Assembly (NCBI RefSeq): GCF_000686905.1
Contig: NZ_JMLW01000004.1
Coordinates: 1 to 64,000 of the forward strand
Source of the DNA: Marinospirillum insulare DSM 21763
GTDB taxonomy: Bacteria > Pseudomonadota > Gammaproteobacteria > Pseudomonadales > Halomonadaceae
Direction: 5' to 3'
Length of the DNA stretch: 64,000 nt
The notes beneath the pieces are model-generated. The model did not search any database and was not told the origin of the DNA. It was given only the letters and a program-made list of their open reading frames with translations. Positions 1 through 7,290 of this stretch are shown here, piece after piece. A program made the position numbers and the translations under genes. How positions within the stretch are numbered: the stretch's first letter is position 1; every line of letters begins with the position of its first letter.

Positions 1-1621
1 GCTGTAGAAACACCCCCACGGTCGTGGGGAAGACTTGGCGCGGATAAACACTTAGGCGAGCAAGAGAGAAACACCCCCACGGTCGTGGGGAAGACTCAGA
101 ACGCACTGGCCTAGCAATAAAGAGCGCAGAAACACCCCCACGGTCGTGGGGAAGACCTAAATCCACATTATTAATAACTGGAGTCGCCAGAAACACCCCC
201 ACGGTCGTGGGGAAGACAGCCTAAAGCGGCGCACTTCCCGGACGCTTCGGGAAACACCCCCACGGTCGTGGGGAAGACGCTGGCACGGCCAAAGGTGGTG
301 CCAGCCGCTTAGAAACACCCCCACGGTCGTGGGGAAGACCGACAGCAGCAGCAGCAAGACCAGCTAGCCAGGGAAACACCCCCACGGTCGTGGGGAAGAC
401 AAATCTTAAATCAGGCTTTTGAATCAGCAGGAAGAAACACCCCCACGGTCGTGGGGAAGACAAAAACTACTGACTTGCTTGGTATCACACCGGGGAAACA
501 CCCCCACGGTCGTGGGGAAGACCACAGCAAGTTCATGAAGCGCACGCAACATTAAGAAACACCCCCACGGTCGTGGGGAAGACAGTTTGTAGCTAGCGGT
601 AGAACTGTCAGAAGTGGAAACACCCCCACGGTCGTGGGGAAGACTTCAAGAGGCTTGGCAAGGTGGCTTTTGGTCGAGGAAACACCCCCACGGTCGTGGG
701 GAAGACACGCCAAAACGAAACCACGAAAGTAATGGCGGAGAAACACCCCCACGGTCGTGGGGAAGACTACTGCAAAATCTTTACTGCTTAAAATGCTTGA
801 GAAACACCCCCACGGTCGTGGGGAAGACACGCCAAAACGAAACCACGAAAGTAATGGCGGAGAAACACCCCCACGGTCGTGGGGAAGACTACTGCAAAAT
901 CTTTACTGCTTAAAATGCTTGAGAAACACCCCCACGGTCGTGGGGAAGACAAGCCAATCATAATTCGGTCTAAAGCTTGCTGAGAAACACCCCCACGGTC
1001 GTGGGGAAGACACAGCATGGATGGCGGCATAAAAGGCGCTAAAGGAAACACCCCCACGGTCGTGGGGAAGACACCACCAGCCCCTGAAATGAACCCCGAT
1101 GCCAGGAAACACCCCCACGGTCGTGGGGAAGACAGCTTGGCGGTCAGTCGCTTGCTATATATCAAAGAAACACCCCCACGGTCGTGGGGAAGACCAAAAC
1201 TACAGCCGACAATAAAAAAACTTATTGGAAACACCCCCACGGTCGTGGGGAAGACTCGTTGCCTATGATGGGCGCTCCGTCAGATACGGAAACACCCCCA
1301 CGGTCGTGGGGAAGACAAAGCTCGTAAAGCCTTATAGCATAGGCACTTGGAAACACCCCCACGGTCGTGGGGAAGACCGAAAAAATGCTGTTCACGGCCT
1401 AGAATATTTAGAAACACCCCCACGGTCGTGGGGAAGACAAAAATACAACGGACAAAATAAGGGTAAGCGAGGAAACACCCCCACGGTCGTGGGGAAGACG
1501 ATTTTTGGTGGGGCAGTGTTATTATTGCCCTGGAAACACCCCCACGGTCGTGGGGAAGACTTTTGTGGGTAACCCCCCTACATACCTACAGGGGAAACAC
1601 CCCCACGGTCGTGGGGAAGAC
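1..1621 (-). CRISPR. Type I-E CRISPR array, 27 repeats visible, continues past left edge
   Basis: Twenty-seven 28-bp direct repeats begin at 7, 68, 129 and so on up to 1594. The period is 61 bp except for one 34-nt spacer (645-678) that gives 62. All repeats read as identical. In minus-strand sense the repeat starts GTCTTCCCC and ends GTGTTTC, with a CCCCAC/GTGGGG hairpin, which is the I-E type cleaved by Cas6e. This sense matches the cas operon, so the leader end is at 1621. No degenerate terminal repeat is seen, and bases 1-6 are part of a further spacer, so the array extends beyond the window. Spacers are 33 nt beside a 28-nt repeat, equal to 32 nt if the repeat is counted as 29. Confidence 0.98.
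679..922. repeat. Tandem duplication of two repeat-spacer units inside the array
   Basis: The 122-bp block 679-800 (two repeats, two spacers) is repeated exactly at 801-922. The spacers at 707-739 and 829-861 are identical, as are those at 768-800 and 890-922. This is a copy event within the array by slippage or recombination between repeats, not new acquisition. Confidence 0.97.
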
Positions 1622-1671
1622 AGCAACACATTGTTAAAGATCTGCAGTTAAAACACAACACCTAGTGTTCT
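1622..1671 (-). promoter_or_regulatory. CRISPR leader, unusually short
   Basis: Only 50 bp separate the cas2 stop codon from the first (leader-proximal) repeat. In minus-strand sense it contains the inverted repeat AACAC-TAG-GTGTT just after cas2 and then a segment reading GATCTTTAACAATGTGTTG up to the repeat. A pre-crRNA promoter would have to lie here or inside the cas2 3' end, or the array could be read through from the cas operon. No clear -35/-10 pair was found. Confidence 0.7.
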
Positions 1672-1956
1672 TTAGTTTTTAAGGGTTTCAATAACTAACT
1701 GCAATCCACTGATTTCAGTCATTGTTTTTCGAGTGGGGCCAATAGATCGAACTTCATACCCAGGCGGTTTAGATATAGACCTAAATATCATTACGCCAGA
1801 ACTAGCTGGGCAGTATTTATAAAGGTAATCAATTACGCTAGTTGCAACTGAGTCTTTAATTCCTGAAACAAAGACATTAGGCCTCGGCTCAACAAACCAT
1901 AATTTCATACGCCCACGTACCGCAGGCGGTAAATCATTTGCTATGACGACGAGCAC
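1672..1956 (-). CDS. cas2: CRISPR-associated endoribonuclease/integrase subunit Cas2 (type I-E)
   Basis: Cas2e is the central dimer of the Cas1-Cas2 spacer integrase. The protein starts at a GTG codon (1954-1956) and is 94 residues, the usual Cas2e length. It reads VLVVIAND then LPPAVRGRMKLWFVEPRPNV, matching the E. coli-type start with the LPPxxRGR signature. A GGGAGGG ribosome site lies just upstream, inside cas1. A longer in-frame extension to 1992 is open but adds residues with no Cas2 counterpart. The gene overlaps cas1 by 23 nt, so translation is probably coupled. It is the last cas gene before the leader. Confidence 0.93.
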   Translation of the reverse strand: MLVVIANDLPPAVRGRMKLWFVEPRPNVFVSGIKDSVATSVIDYLYKYCPASSGVMIFRSISKPPGYEVRSIGPTRKTMTEISGLQLVIETLKN

Positions 1957-2809
1957 GTTTCCCTCCCAACAGCTCAGGAATATCAACAGCAACCTTAGCT
2001 AAAAGATCCATCTCTATTACGCGACTTCGAAATGCACTGGAAACCTTGTGTTTGTTGTAACGCCCCGCCAAGTCTCTTGTTAATGAAAATGCTAAATCTA
2101 TACACAGGTATTCTTTATATAGATCAGATAAATCATAAACAAAGGGTAACGGGCTACCTGAATGAATAAAGCCAATATGTGGAGAATAGCCCATGCTATG
2201 CACGGCAGAACATAAAATACCGTAAAGAGCAGCGTTACAAGACGTTAGCACCTGATTAGTAATATCACTGATTTCAAATTTACCCGGCGTAAACTGCCTG
2301 CCCTTCCAGCCTACTTGGTATTCTTGCGCTTTAGTTTGGTAAACCGTTCGCACACGATGGCCTTCCATGCCCATCATTTGTTGCAAGGTTTTATCCGTAA
2401 GCTCTGCATCTGGAAACCGCCTAGCAAACATTTTTCTAGCGACATTTAAAGATTTCTCATCATCTGCTGCCAGCTCAATTTGTTGCCTAAGGTTGCGCGT
2501 ATCGGCAGTAGGCAAAAAGCCCGCTGCATAAAACAGCAGGCTATCTTCACCAACCCAGCAGATAGAACAGTTAGCAGCAGCGGCAATTTTAACTGCCTCA
2601 TGTGTCACTGTTGTTCCTGGCCCAAGCAAAATGGCATTCAACGTTGCAACCGGCAAAGGCACGACATTAGCTTCTGCGTCTATCCATTTGATGCTACTGT
2701 CATCAATTTCTAAACGCCCTCGTTCAAGATAAATAAAAGGGTATTTATCTTTAACTTGCGGCAAGGTATCGCGTGTTACCTTAACCAGTAAACGGGTGCC
2801 CTCAGACAT
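1934..2809 (-). CDS. cas1: CRISPR-associated integrase Cas1 (type I-E)
   Basis: Cas1e catalyses insertion of new spacers at the leader-repeat junction together with Cas2. The protein is 291 residues. The metal-binding catalytic set is visible: Glu149 in GMEGHRVR, His216 in GFIHSG, and Asp226/Asp229 in FVYDLSDLYK. The basic C-terminus (GGKRARRHSK) runs into the cas2 reading frame. It begins 3 nt after cas5e stops, so it sits inside the cascade operon. Nothing suggests inactivation. Confidence 0.97.
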   Translation of the reverse strand: MSEGTRLLVKVTRDTLPQVKDKYPFIYLERGRLEIDDSSIKWIDAEANVVPLPVATLNAILLGPGTTVTHEAVKIAAAANCSICWVGEDSLLFYAAGFLPTADTRNLRQQIELAADDEKSLNVARKMFARRFPDAELTDKTLQQMMGMEGHRVRTVYQTKAQEYQVGWKGRQFTPGKFEISDITNQVLTSCNAALYGILCSAVHSMGYSPHIGFIHSGSPLPFVYDLSDLYKEYLCIDLAFSLTRDLAGRYNKHKVSSAFRSRVIEMDLLAKVAVDIPELLGGKRARRHSK

Positions 2810-2812
2810 ACC

Positions 2813-3529
2813 TTACTCCCTAGGTATTACCGTTACACGTCGGTCACGGTATAACTTATGTTCTCCAAATTGTATGGGTACATCGTTTAAAGTGATCACC
2901 TCGCCTTCATGCTCCCCCTGTAGAACTTTGAAAATGGACGTTCTGTTTTTATCTTCAGAAGCGGCTATTTCATGCGCTCTATTCATTGCAGCATCTAAGT
3001 TAGGGTAAACACCTTGGCCAATAAATTCTGTTGGCACACAATTCTTACGGCCAAGGTATAAACCCCAAACAGGGGTTTTTAATGCTTCTGTTAGGGTTTC
3101 TAGCTCTGCTTGTGGGCCTTGCAAGGCAACCGCATAGGCCATGTCTTGCAAGTAATAGCGATAAGTCATTTTTGCACCACCCCCGACTGACTTCTTCCCA
3201 TCACTTGTCTTAGGGATCAGCAAATTTTGCCAAGGGTCTTGGTCATCATAACCACTACCGACCATGTGAAAATCACGTAACAAAGGTTCGCGCGTAACTG
3301 GCTCGCCTTCTTTGCCTTGGCGAACATAGGCCTCAACCACCATATCGCTATTTGCCCACTGTGCTAACCATTCCGTTTGCTTACCGCTAGCACCTAAAGC
3401 ACAACACAGTAAGCCCAAGACACCTGACTTGGTGGGAAAGTCTAGGCTATCGCGACGGCCAAACTTAGAGTCATGCCCCCAAGCTTGCAGCGGCGCTTCT
3501 AACCAAAGCAATAAATAAGGTTCACTCAT
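2813..3529 (-). CDS. cas5e: Cascade subunit Cas5e
   Basis: Cas5e caps the 5' handle of the crRNA in the Cascade complex. The 238-residue protein opens with LLLWLEAPLQAWG, the N-terminal ferredoxin-like strand typical of Cas5e (LxGPLQSWG-like), followed by GRRDSLDFPTKSGVLGLL, the conserved 'T.PSKSGVLGLL' segment. The C-terminus has the usual RRVTVIP-type ending. It lies 12 nt after cas7e and 3 nt before cas1. The size is normal for the family. Confidence 0.96.
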   Translation of the reverse strand: MSEPYLLLWLEAPLQAWGHDSKFGRRDSLDFPTKSGVLGLLCCALGASGKQTEWLAQWANSDMVVEAYVRQGKEGEPVTREPLLRDFHMVGSGYDDQDPWQNLLIPKTSDGKKSVGGGAKMTYRYYLQDMAYAVALQGPQAELETLTEALKTPVWGLYLGRKNCVPTEFIGQGVYPNLDAAMNRAHEIAASEDKNRTSIFKVLQGEHEGEVITLNDVPIQFGEHKLYRDRRVTVIPRE

Positions 3530-3541
3530 AGCTCACCCCCA

Positions 3542-4570
3542 TTACACATGGCTTTGTAAGTTTTCAATCAAGTTATCAATGCTGTAGTTTTCATCTTCAC
3601 CCCATTCATAACCCGCTAACTTGCCAAATAATGAGCCAGTCATTTTCTCTTTTTTATCTAAATAGCCTTTAAGTTCTGCAACGCTGGACTGTAAAAAACC
3701 ACCCTCTTTAGCACGTACTGCTGTTTCAAAAGGTACTTGTAAACCTTGGCCTTTTCTAACCAATACACGCGCAAACTCCCATGGGCTAGCACCCGACTGG
3801 GTAGTTTGACGCGCATTTGGAACTGCTACAAAAATAGCTTTAGTGAAAGCTTCGATAGCAGGTTTTAAGTCAGCATCATCACCTAAGGTTTGCGCCAACT
3901 GGCCTAGGTCTAGGCTGATATAACGGTAATAGGTAGCCGAGTTAAACTCTAAGCTTCCCATGTGGGCAGAGCCTGGCTCATCCTGCAAATCATCTAACCC
4001 AGTAAAAAACTCAACTTCATTAGTTACTTTGTGGGTAGAAATAGCATGAGAAAACGATGCAGCGGCTTCAACATTCATATCGGTAGCTTTAGCAACCATG
4101 CGGCCAAACAAAGCAATATCTAAAGCATCATGTGCCGCATTCAATGCTTTTTTAGCAACACGCCCTAAGTCTTTATCCTTAATTTTACTGGCATCAAACT
4201 CTAGTGTTTTTGCGTAATTTGCAAAGGCATTAGCTTCTGTTTCGCTAATGAATAACAAAGTGTCATCACTTAATACTTTGGAAATTTTTTCTGCACAAGC
4301 GGTAGCCTGCTCTTCACTAGCGCCAGCTGCTACGCAAGCTTTATGTAACAAGCCCTCTACTTTCTTGGTACGAATACCTAACTTAATACCAAAATCTTGC
4401 ATGGCTAAGCGAACTTGACGCTTCCAACACTGCGAGCTAACACGTGCCCTAGGCGTACCTCCAACCACTGCTGATTTAGGCGCACCTACATCATCACGGT
4501 TTAAGCAGGTAACGGGGAAGGATTGCAAAATATGGAATTCAATTCGGGTATTGGTGTAAGTATTTTTCAT
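3542..4570 (-). CDS. cas7e: Cascade backbone subunit Cas7e (Cse4/CasC)
   Basis: Cas7e forms the six-copy filament that holds the crRNA guide in Cascade. The protein is 342 residues from ATG 4570, which has an AGGA ribosome site 8 nt upstream. A longer in-frame start at 4597 would overlap cas6e and is less likely. Family features include RIEFHILQSFPVTCLNRDD, the GxPKSAxVGGxxRARVSSQCWKR block, and a C-terminal GASPWEFARV region. It lies between cas6e and cas5e, which differs from the usual cse2-cas7e order. Confidence 0.96.
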   Translation of the reverse strand: MKNTYTNTRIEFHILQSFPVTCLNRDDVGAPKSAVVGGTPRARVSSQCWKRQVRLAMQDFGIKLGIRTKKVEGLLHKACVAAGASEEQATACAEKISKVLSDDTLLFISETEANAFANYAKTLEFDASKIKDKDLGRVAKKALNAAHDALDIALFGRMVAKATDMNVEAAASFSHAISTHKVTNEVEFFTGLDDLQDEPGSAHMGSLEFNSATYYRYISLDLGQLAQTLGDDADLKPAIEAFTKAIFVAVPNARQTTQSGASPWEFARVLVRKGQGLQVPFETAVRAKEGGFLQSSVAELKGYLDKKEKMTGSLFGKLAGYEWGEDENYSIDNLIENLQSHV

Positions 4571-4589
4571 CGTTATTTTCCTGTTTTTA

Positions 4590-5234
4590 TTAAGCAAAAG
4601 GGTTTTCTATTAAAGGAACGAGTTGTAACAACCCACAGCCAAAAGCACGACCACGGCCTACACCTTGACTAAAGCTGTTAATAAACTGTTGTTGGTTAGT
4701 TACCTGTAAAGTGCCTTGCACACTTGCCTGTGCCATTGTTATATCGCGTTGGTTTTTATCTTTAAATTGCAGCACATTAATTGAATCGACTTGTAACTGG
4801 GCAGGTGAAACATCAAAGCCCCAGCTGGTTTTAGCACGTTCAGCAAACCAATCATGTACAGCTTCTCTTCCCCTTACTGCTAGTAGCTTTTTGCTAGCAC
4901 TGTCACGTTTTGTTGGGTTTACAATTACTTTAAAGCGGTAGTTTGCGTGGTTTAAAAAACTGTCACTAATTGCTTTGCTTTGTACTTCACCGTACTGCCC
5001 ATCAACCTTTTCTTGGGGTGGTCGATTAGAAAGCAGCAGAATTTTACGACTTTTATAGTCACCCCCTTGATCCGCATAAAGTAGACCGCTACTTTTACTG
5101 GCTTGTTTTTCTTGCTCGCTGCGCACATCTTCAAACAAGCTATAAACCACGCGGTGCAGTGAATAGGGACTAGTGATTTTCAATGCTTTAATGGCTTGAC
5201 GATCAAGGTGCAAAACACTAGCTATCAAAGTCAT
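4590..5234 (-). CDS. cas6e: CRISPR RNA endonuclease Cas6e (CasE/Cse3)
   Basis: Cas6e cuts the pre-crRNA at the 3' base of each repeat hairpin and stays bound in Cascade. The protein is 214 residues. An N-terminal histidine in SPYSLHRVVYSLF lies where the catalytic His of Cas6e is found, and the C-terminal glycine-rich loop GVGRGRAFGCGLLQLVP is diagnostic. The start (ATG 5234) overlaps the cse2 stop by 4 nt and has a GGAGGTG ribosome site. Its place between cse2 and cas7e is unusual, because in the common I-E order it follows cas5e. Confidence 0.95.
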   Translation of the reverse strand: MTLIASVLHLDRQAIKALKITSPYSLHRVVYSLFEDVRSEQEKQASKSSGLLYADQGGDYKSRKILLLSNRPPQEKVDGQYGEVQSKAISDSFLNHANYRFKVIVNPTKRDSASKKLLAVRGREAVHDWFAERAKTSWGFDVSPAQLQVDSINVLQFKDKNQRDITMAQASVQGTLQVTNQQQFINSFSQGVGRGRAFGCGLLQLVPLIENPFA

Positions 5235-5779
5235 TCTTGCACCTCCGTAGTCTTATCTTGATCGCGCTGATTATAAAAGTCTTTCGCCCACCTGATTTTG
5301 CTGGATTCACCAAAAAAGCGTAGTTGACGAAGCAGGGCTGAAAAATCTATGGGTTGGCCTAACTTACTATCAATTAAAGTTAAGGTTGAGCGCAAAATAC
5401 GGCAGGCTTCAGCAACATCATGACATGCCAATAAACGGCGCAAACGTGCTTTGGTTTGGTCGCTATACTTGTCAGCACCACCGGCTTCTGGGTAACACAT
5501 CGCAATGGCTTTACCTAAAGGCAAGCTTCCATTTTTATCTGCTTTACTTCTAGCAATGGCTGCTGCAATGGTTGCATAGGGAAGACGCTCATAACTATTT
5601 TCAAGATCAATCCACGGCCCTAATATTTCCCAACTTTGGTATTCAGTAGCAGGGTTATCAGCGCGGCGTAATTTTGCAATAAAACCTTTATCTTGGTTGC
5701 AACGGTCAATAATGTAGTGAACAAATTGCTGTTCTTTATTGGTTTTATTCTTTGGTATTGCTTGTTGAGCAGCTTGCAT
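5231..5779 (-). CDS. cse2: Cascade small subunit Cse2 (Cas11e)
   Basis: Cse2 is the small subunit, present twice in Cascade, that stabilises the R-loop. The protein is 182 residues, mostly helical and basic. It carries the family features FVHYIIDRCNQDKGFIAKLRRADNPATE near the N-terminus (residues about 23-50) and GKAIAMCYP in the middle. It begins 5 nt after the cas8e stop and overlaps cas6e by 4 nt. The size fits the family (about 160-200 residues). Confidence 0.94.
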   Translation of the reverse strand: MQAAQQAIPKNKTNKEQQFVHYIIDRCNQDKGFIAKLRRADNPATEYQSWEILGPWIDLENSYERLPYATIAAAIARSKADKNGSLPLGKAIAMCYPEAGGADKYSDQTKARLRRLLACHDVAEACRILRSTLTLIDSKLGQPIDFSALLRQLRFFGESSKIRWAKDFYNQRDQDKTTEVQE

Positions 5780-5784
5780 GATGA

Positions 5785-7281
5785 TTAAGCCTCCTGTGCT
5801 AAATATTTAAAGTTATTAGGGCGATGCTGCACCCAGTAATCTAATTGCCTTGCAGTACCCTTAGGGCAATAAAAGTCATAAGCTTGTTGTTGGTAGTTTG
5901 AAAACTTGCGGCGTAGCTGTTGGCGCACTTTGTTGGTTTCCTCTAAAGGTTCACAGTTATCAACAAGTGTTTGAAAATCGCGCTCGCATAACTGCCAAAA
6001 GAGCTGTGTAGCTTGTGCTGCTAACTTTGCACCATCAAGCTTCTGGTCTTTAAAATAACCTATAACACGCCCATAAAGATTTTTAGCAAGCGACTCCAAA
6101 GCTTCCATTTCTTGTTTAAGCTGGACATAAAACCCTTCACCCAATACTGCACTTTCTAACCCTACTTGCGATTCAACAGAATCGTTGTTTCCTGAGACAT
6201 ATTGCTCACCTGCATTGCTGCTTACTCTCAAACCGCCAGACCAAATCGTAAAATAGTCTACCGCTTCTCTGATACGATCTAAGCCGTTATGCACTTGCCA
6301 GCAATGAAAGCCTTGCGATCCTGATTGCTCAAAGAAGCTCAACAAGCTTGTAAGTTCTCGCCAAGGTCTTTTTTCAGGATCAGCCCACAAGGCTTTTGGA
6401 TCTTTAAGGGAATAATTAACAGCCATACTGGTATCAAGCATTCCTTCTTTATAGCCAGCGTGTGCAATACCTTCAGAGTAGTGCATACCTTCTGGTGTTA
6501 ATAAACAAAAACGGCATAAAGGAATTAACCTTCCCATTAGGCTTTGTTTCAGCTGTTTTGCCCGAGCACAGCCCTCACCTACTGGCATTTCTTCCCATGG
6601 GGCTTGCCCCATTCCTTCAGGATATAATTTCATTTGGGTAAGCTTCTGCTTAGAAAAAAGGTTTAGCCAAAGGCTTGTTTGCAAGTTCACTCCTAATAAA
6701 AATGTATGCAAAAAACCCATGTGCCCGACTGACGGCCCCGCTTTACCTGAAGACGGCTTACCCTTATTATTTTTTTTACCTGCATAATCTTCAGAAAGGA
6801 CTACACTGTTATCTGTTTTTTTACCTGACAGTGCAAATCCCATTTGTGTGAGTAACAACAAAGCTTTATCTGCTTCACTTAACTCACGCTCAACTTGTGA
6901 GTGATTAAGGACTGTCGTATTTCCTGTTGAGACTTCGGGAACAAAAGCACCATATGAAAGTGCTCTTGCAGTAGCTATTGCAGGCATCTGCAAAAAAGGC
7001 TTATCGCCATATAGGTAAAAATGGTCATACCATTTATCTAGGTATGCCAAACAACGCTTGGCTAAACCCTGTGCCCCTAACGCTTGCCACTCTTGTTCAT
7101 CTTTGGGCGTTGCAGCCGCTTGTGCGATAGCTAACAGCAATTTTAACAACGCAATTTTTTGAACAGGATTTCCTCCCAAACTGCGGTATTCAGGCTCGGT
7201 AAATATCTGCCTTAGGCTTACCTTTCCTTGATCGGTAACAGGTATCCAAGGCTCATCAATTAAGTTAAAGCGATTTTCCAT
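5785..7281 (-). CDS. cas8e: Cascade large subunit Cas8e (Cse1/CasA)
   Basis: Cas8e recognises the PAM and recruits Cas3. The 498-residue protein begins FNLIDEPWIPVTDQGKVSLRQIF, the hallmark Cse1 N-terminus. It carries the middle segment with TTVLNHSQVERELSEADKALLLLTQMGFALSG (residues about 120-155) and a helical C-terminal bundle. It starts 9 nt after cas3 and is 5 nt upstream of cse2. The protein is intact and of normal length. Because it reads the PAM, its loop residues are relevant to the inferred pyrimidine-ending PAM. Confidence 0.96.
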   Translation of the reverse strand: MENRFNLIDEPWIPVTDQGKVSLRQIFTEPEYRSLGGNPVQKIALLKLLLAIAQAAATPKDEQEWQALGAQGLAKRCLAYLDKWYDHFYLYGDKPFLQMPAIATARALSYGAFVPEVSTGNTTVLNHSQVERELSEADKALLLLTQMGFALSGKKTDNSVVLSEDYAGKKNNKGKPSSGKAGPSVGHMGFLHTFLLGVNLQTSLWLNLFSKQKLTQMKLYPEGMGQAPWEEMPVGEGCARAKQLKQSLMGRLIPLCRFCLLTPEGMHYSEGIAHAGYKEGMLDTSMAVNYSLKDPKALWADPEKRPWRELTSLLSFFEQSGSQGFHCWQVHNGLDRIREAVDYFTIWSGGLRVSSNAGEQYVSGNNDSVESQVGLESAVLGEGFYVQLKQEMEALESLAKNLYGRVIGYFKDQKLDGAKLAAQATQLFWQLCERDFQTLVDNCEPLEETNKVRQQLRRKFSNYQQQAYDFYCPKGTARQLDYWVQHRPNNFKYLAQEA

Positions 7282-7290
7282 TGGTAACTC

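Noticed and set aside
1-1572. Open frames of 66-150 codons across the CRISPR array with repeated peptides such as PHDRGGVS
   Set aside because: They come from the stop-free repeat read in shifting frames (61-bp period). They have no start sites of their own and no family resemblance.
1-1621. Self-targeting spacers matching other parts of the window
   Set aside because: None was recognised by eye, but no systematic comparison could be run, so this is not excluded.
1672-1992. Cas2 starting at 1992 with 12 extra residues
   Set aside because: The extra residues do not match Cas2 and the ribosome site and family start point to GTG 1956.
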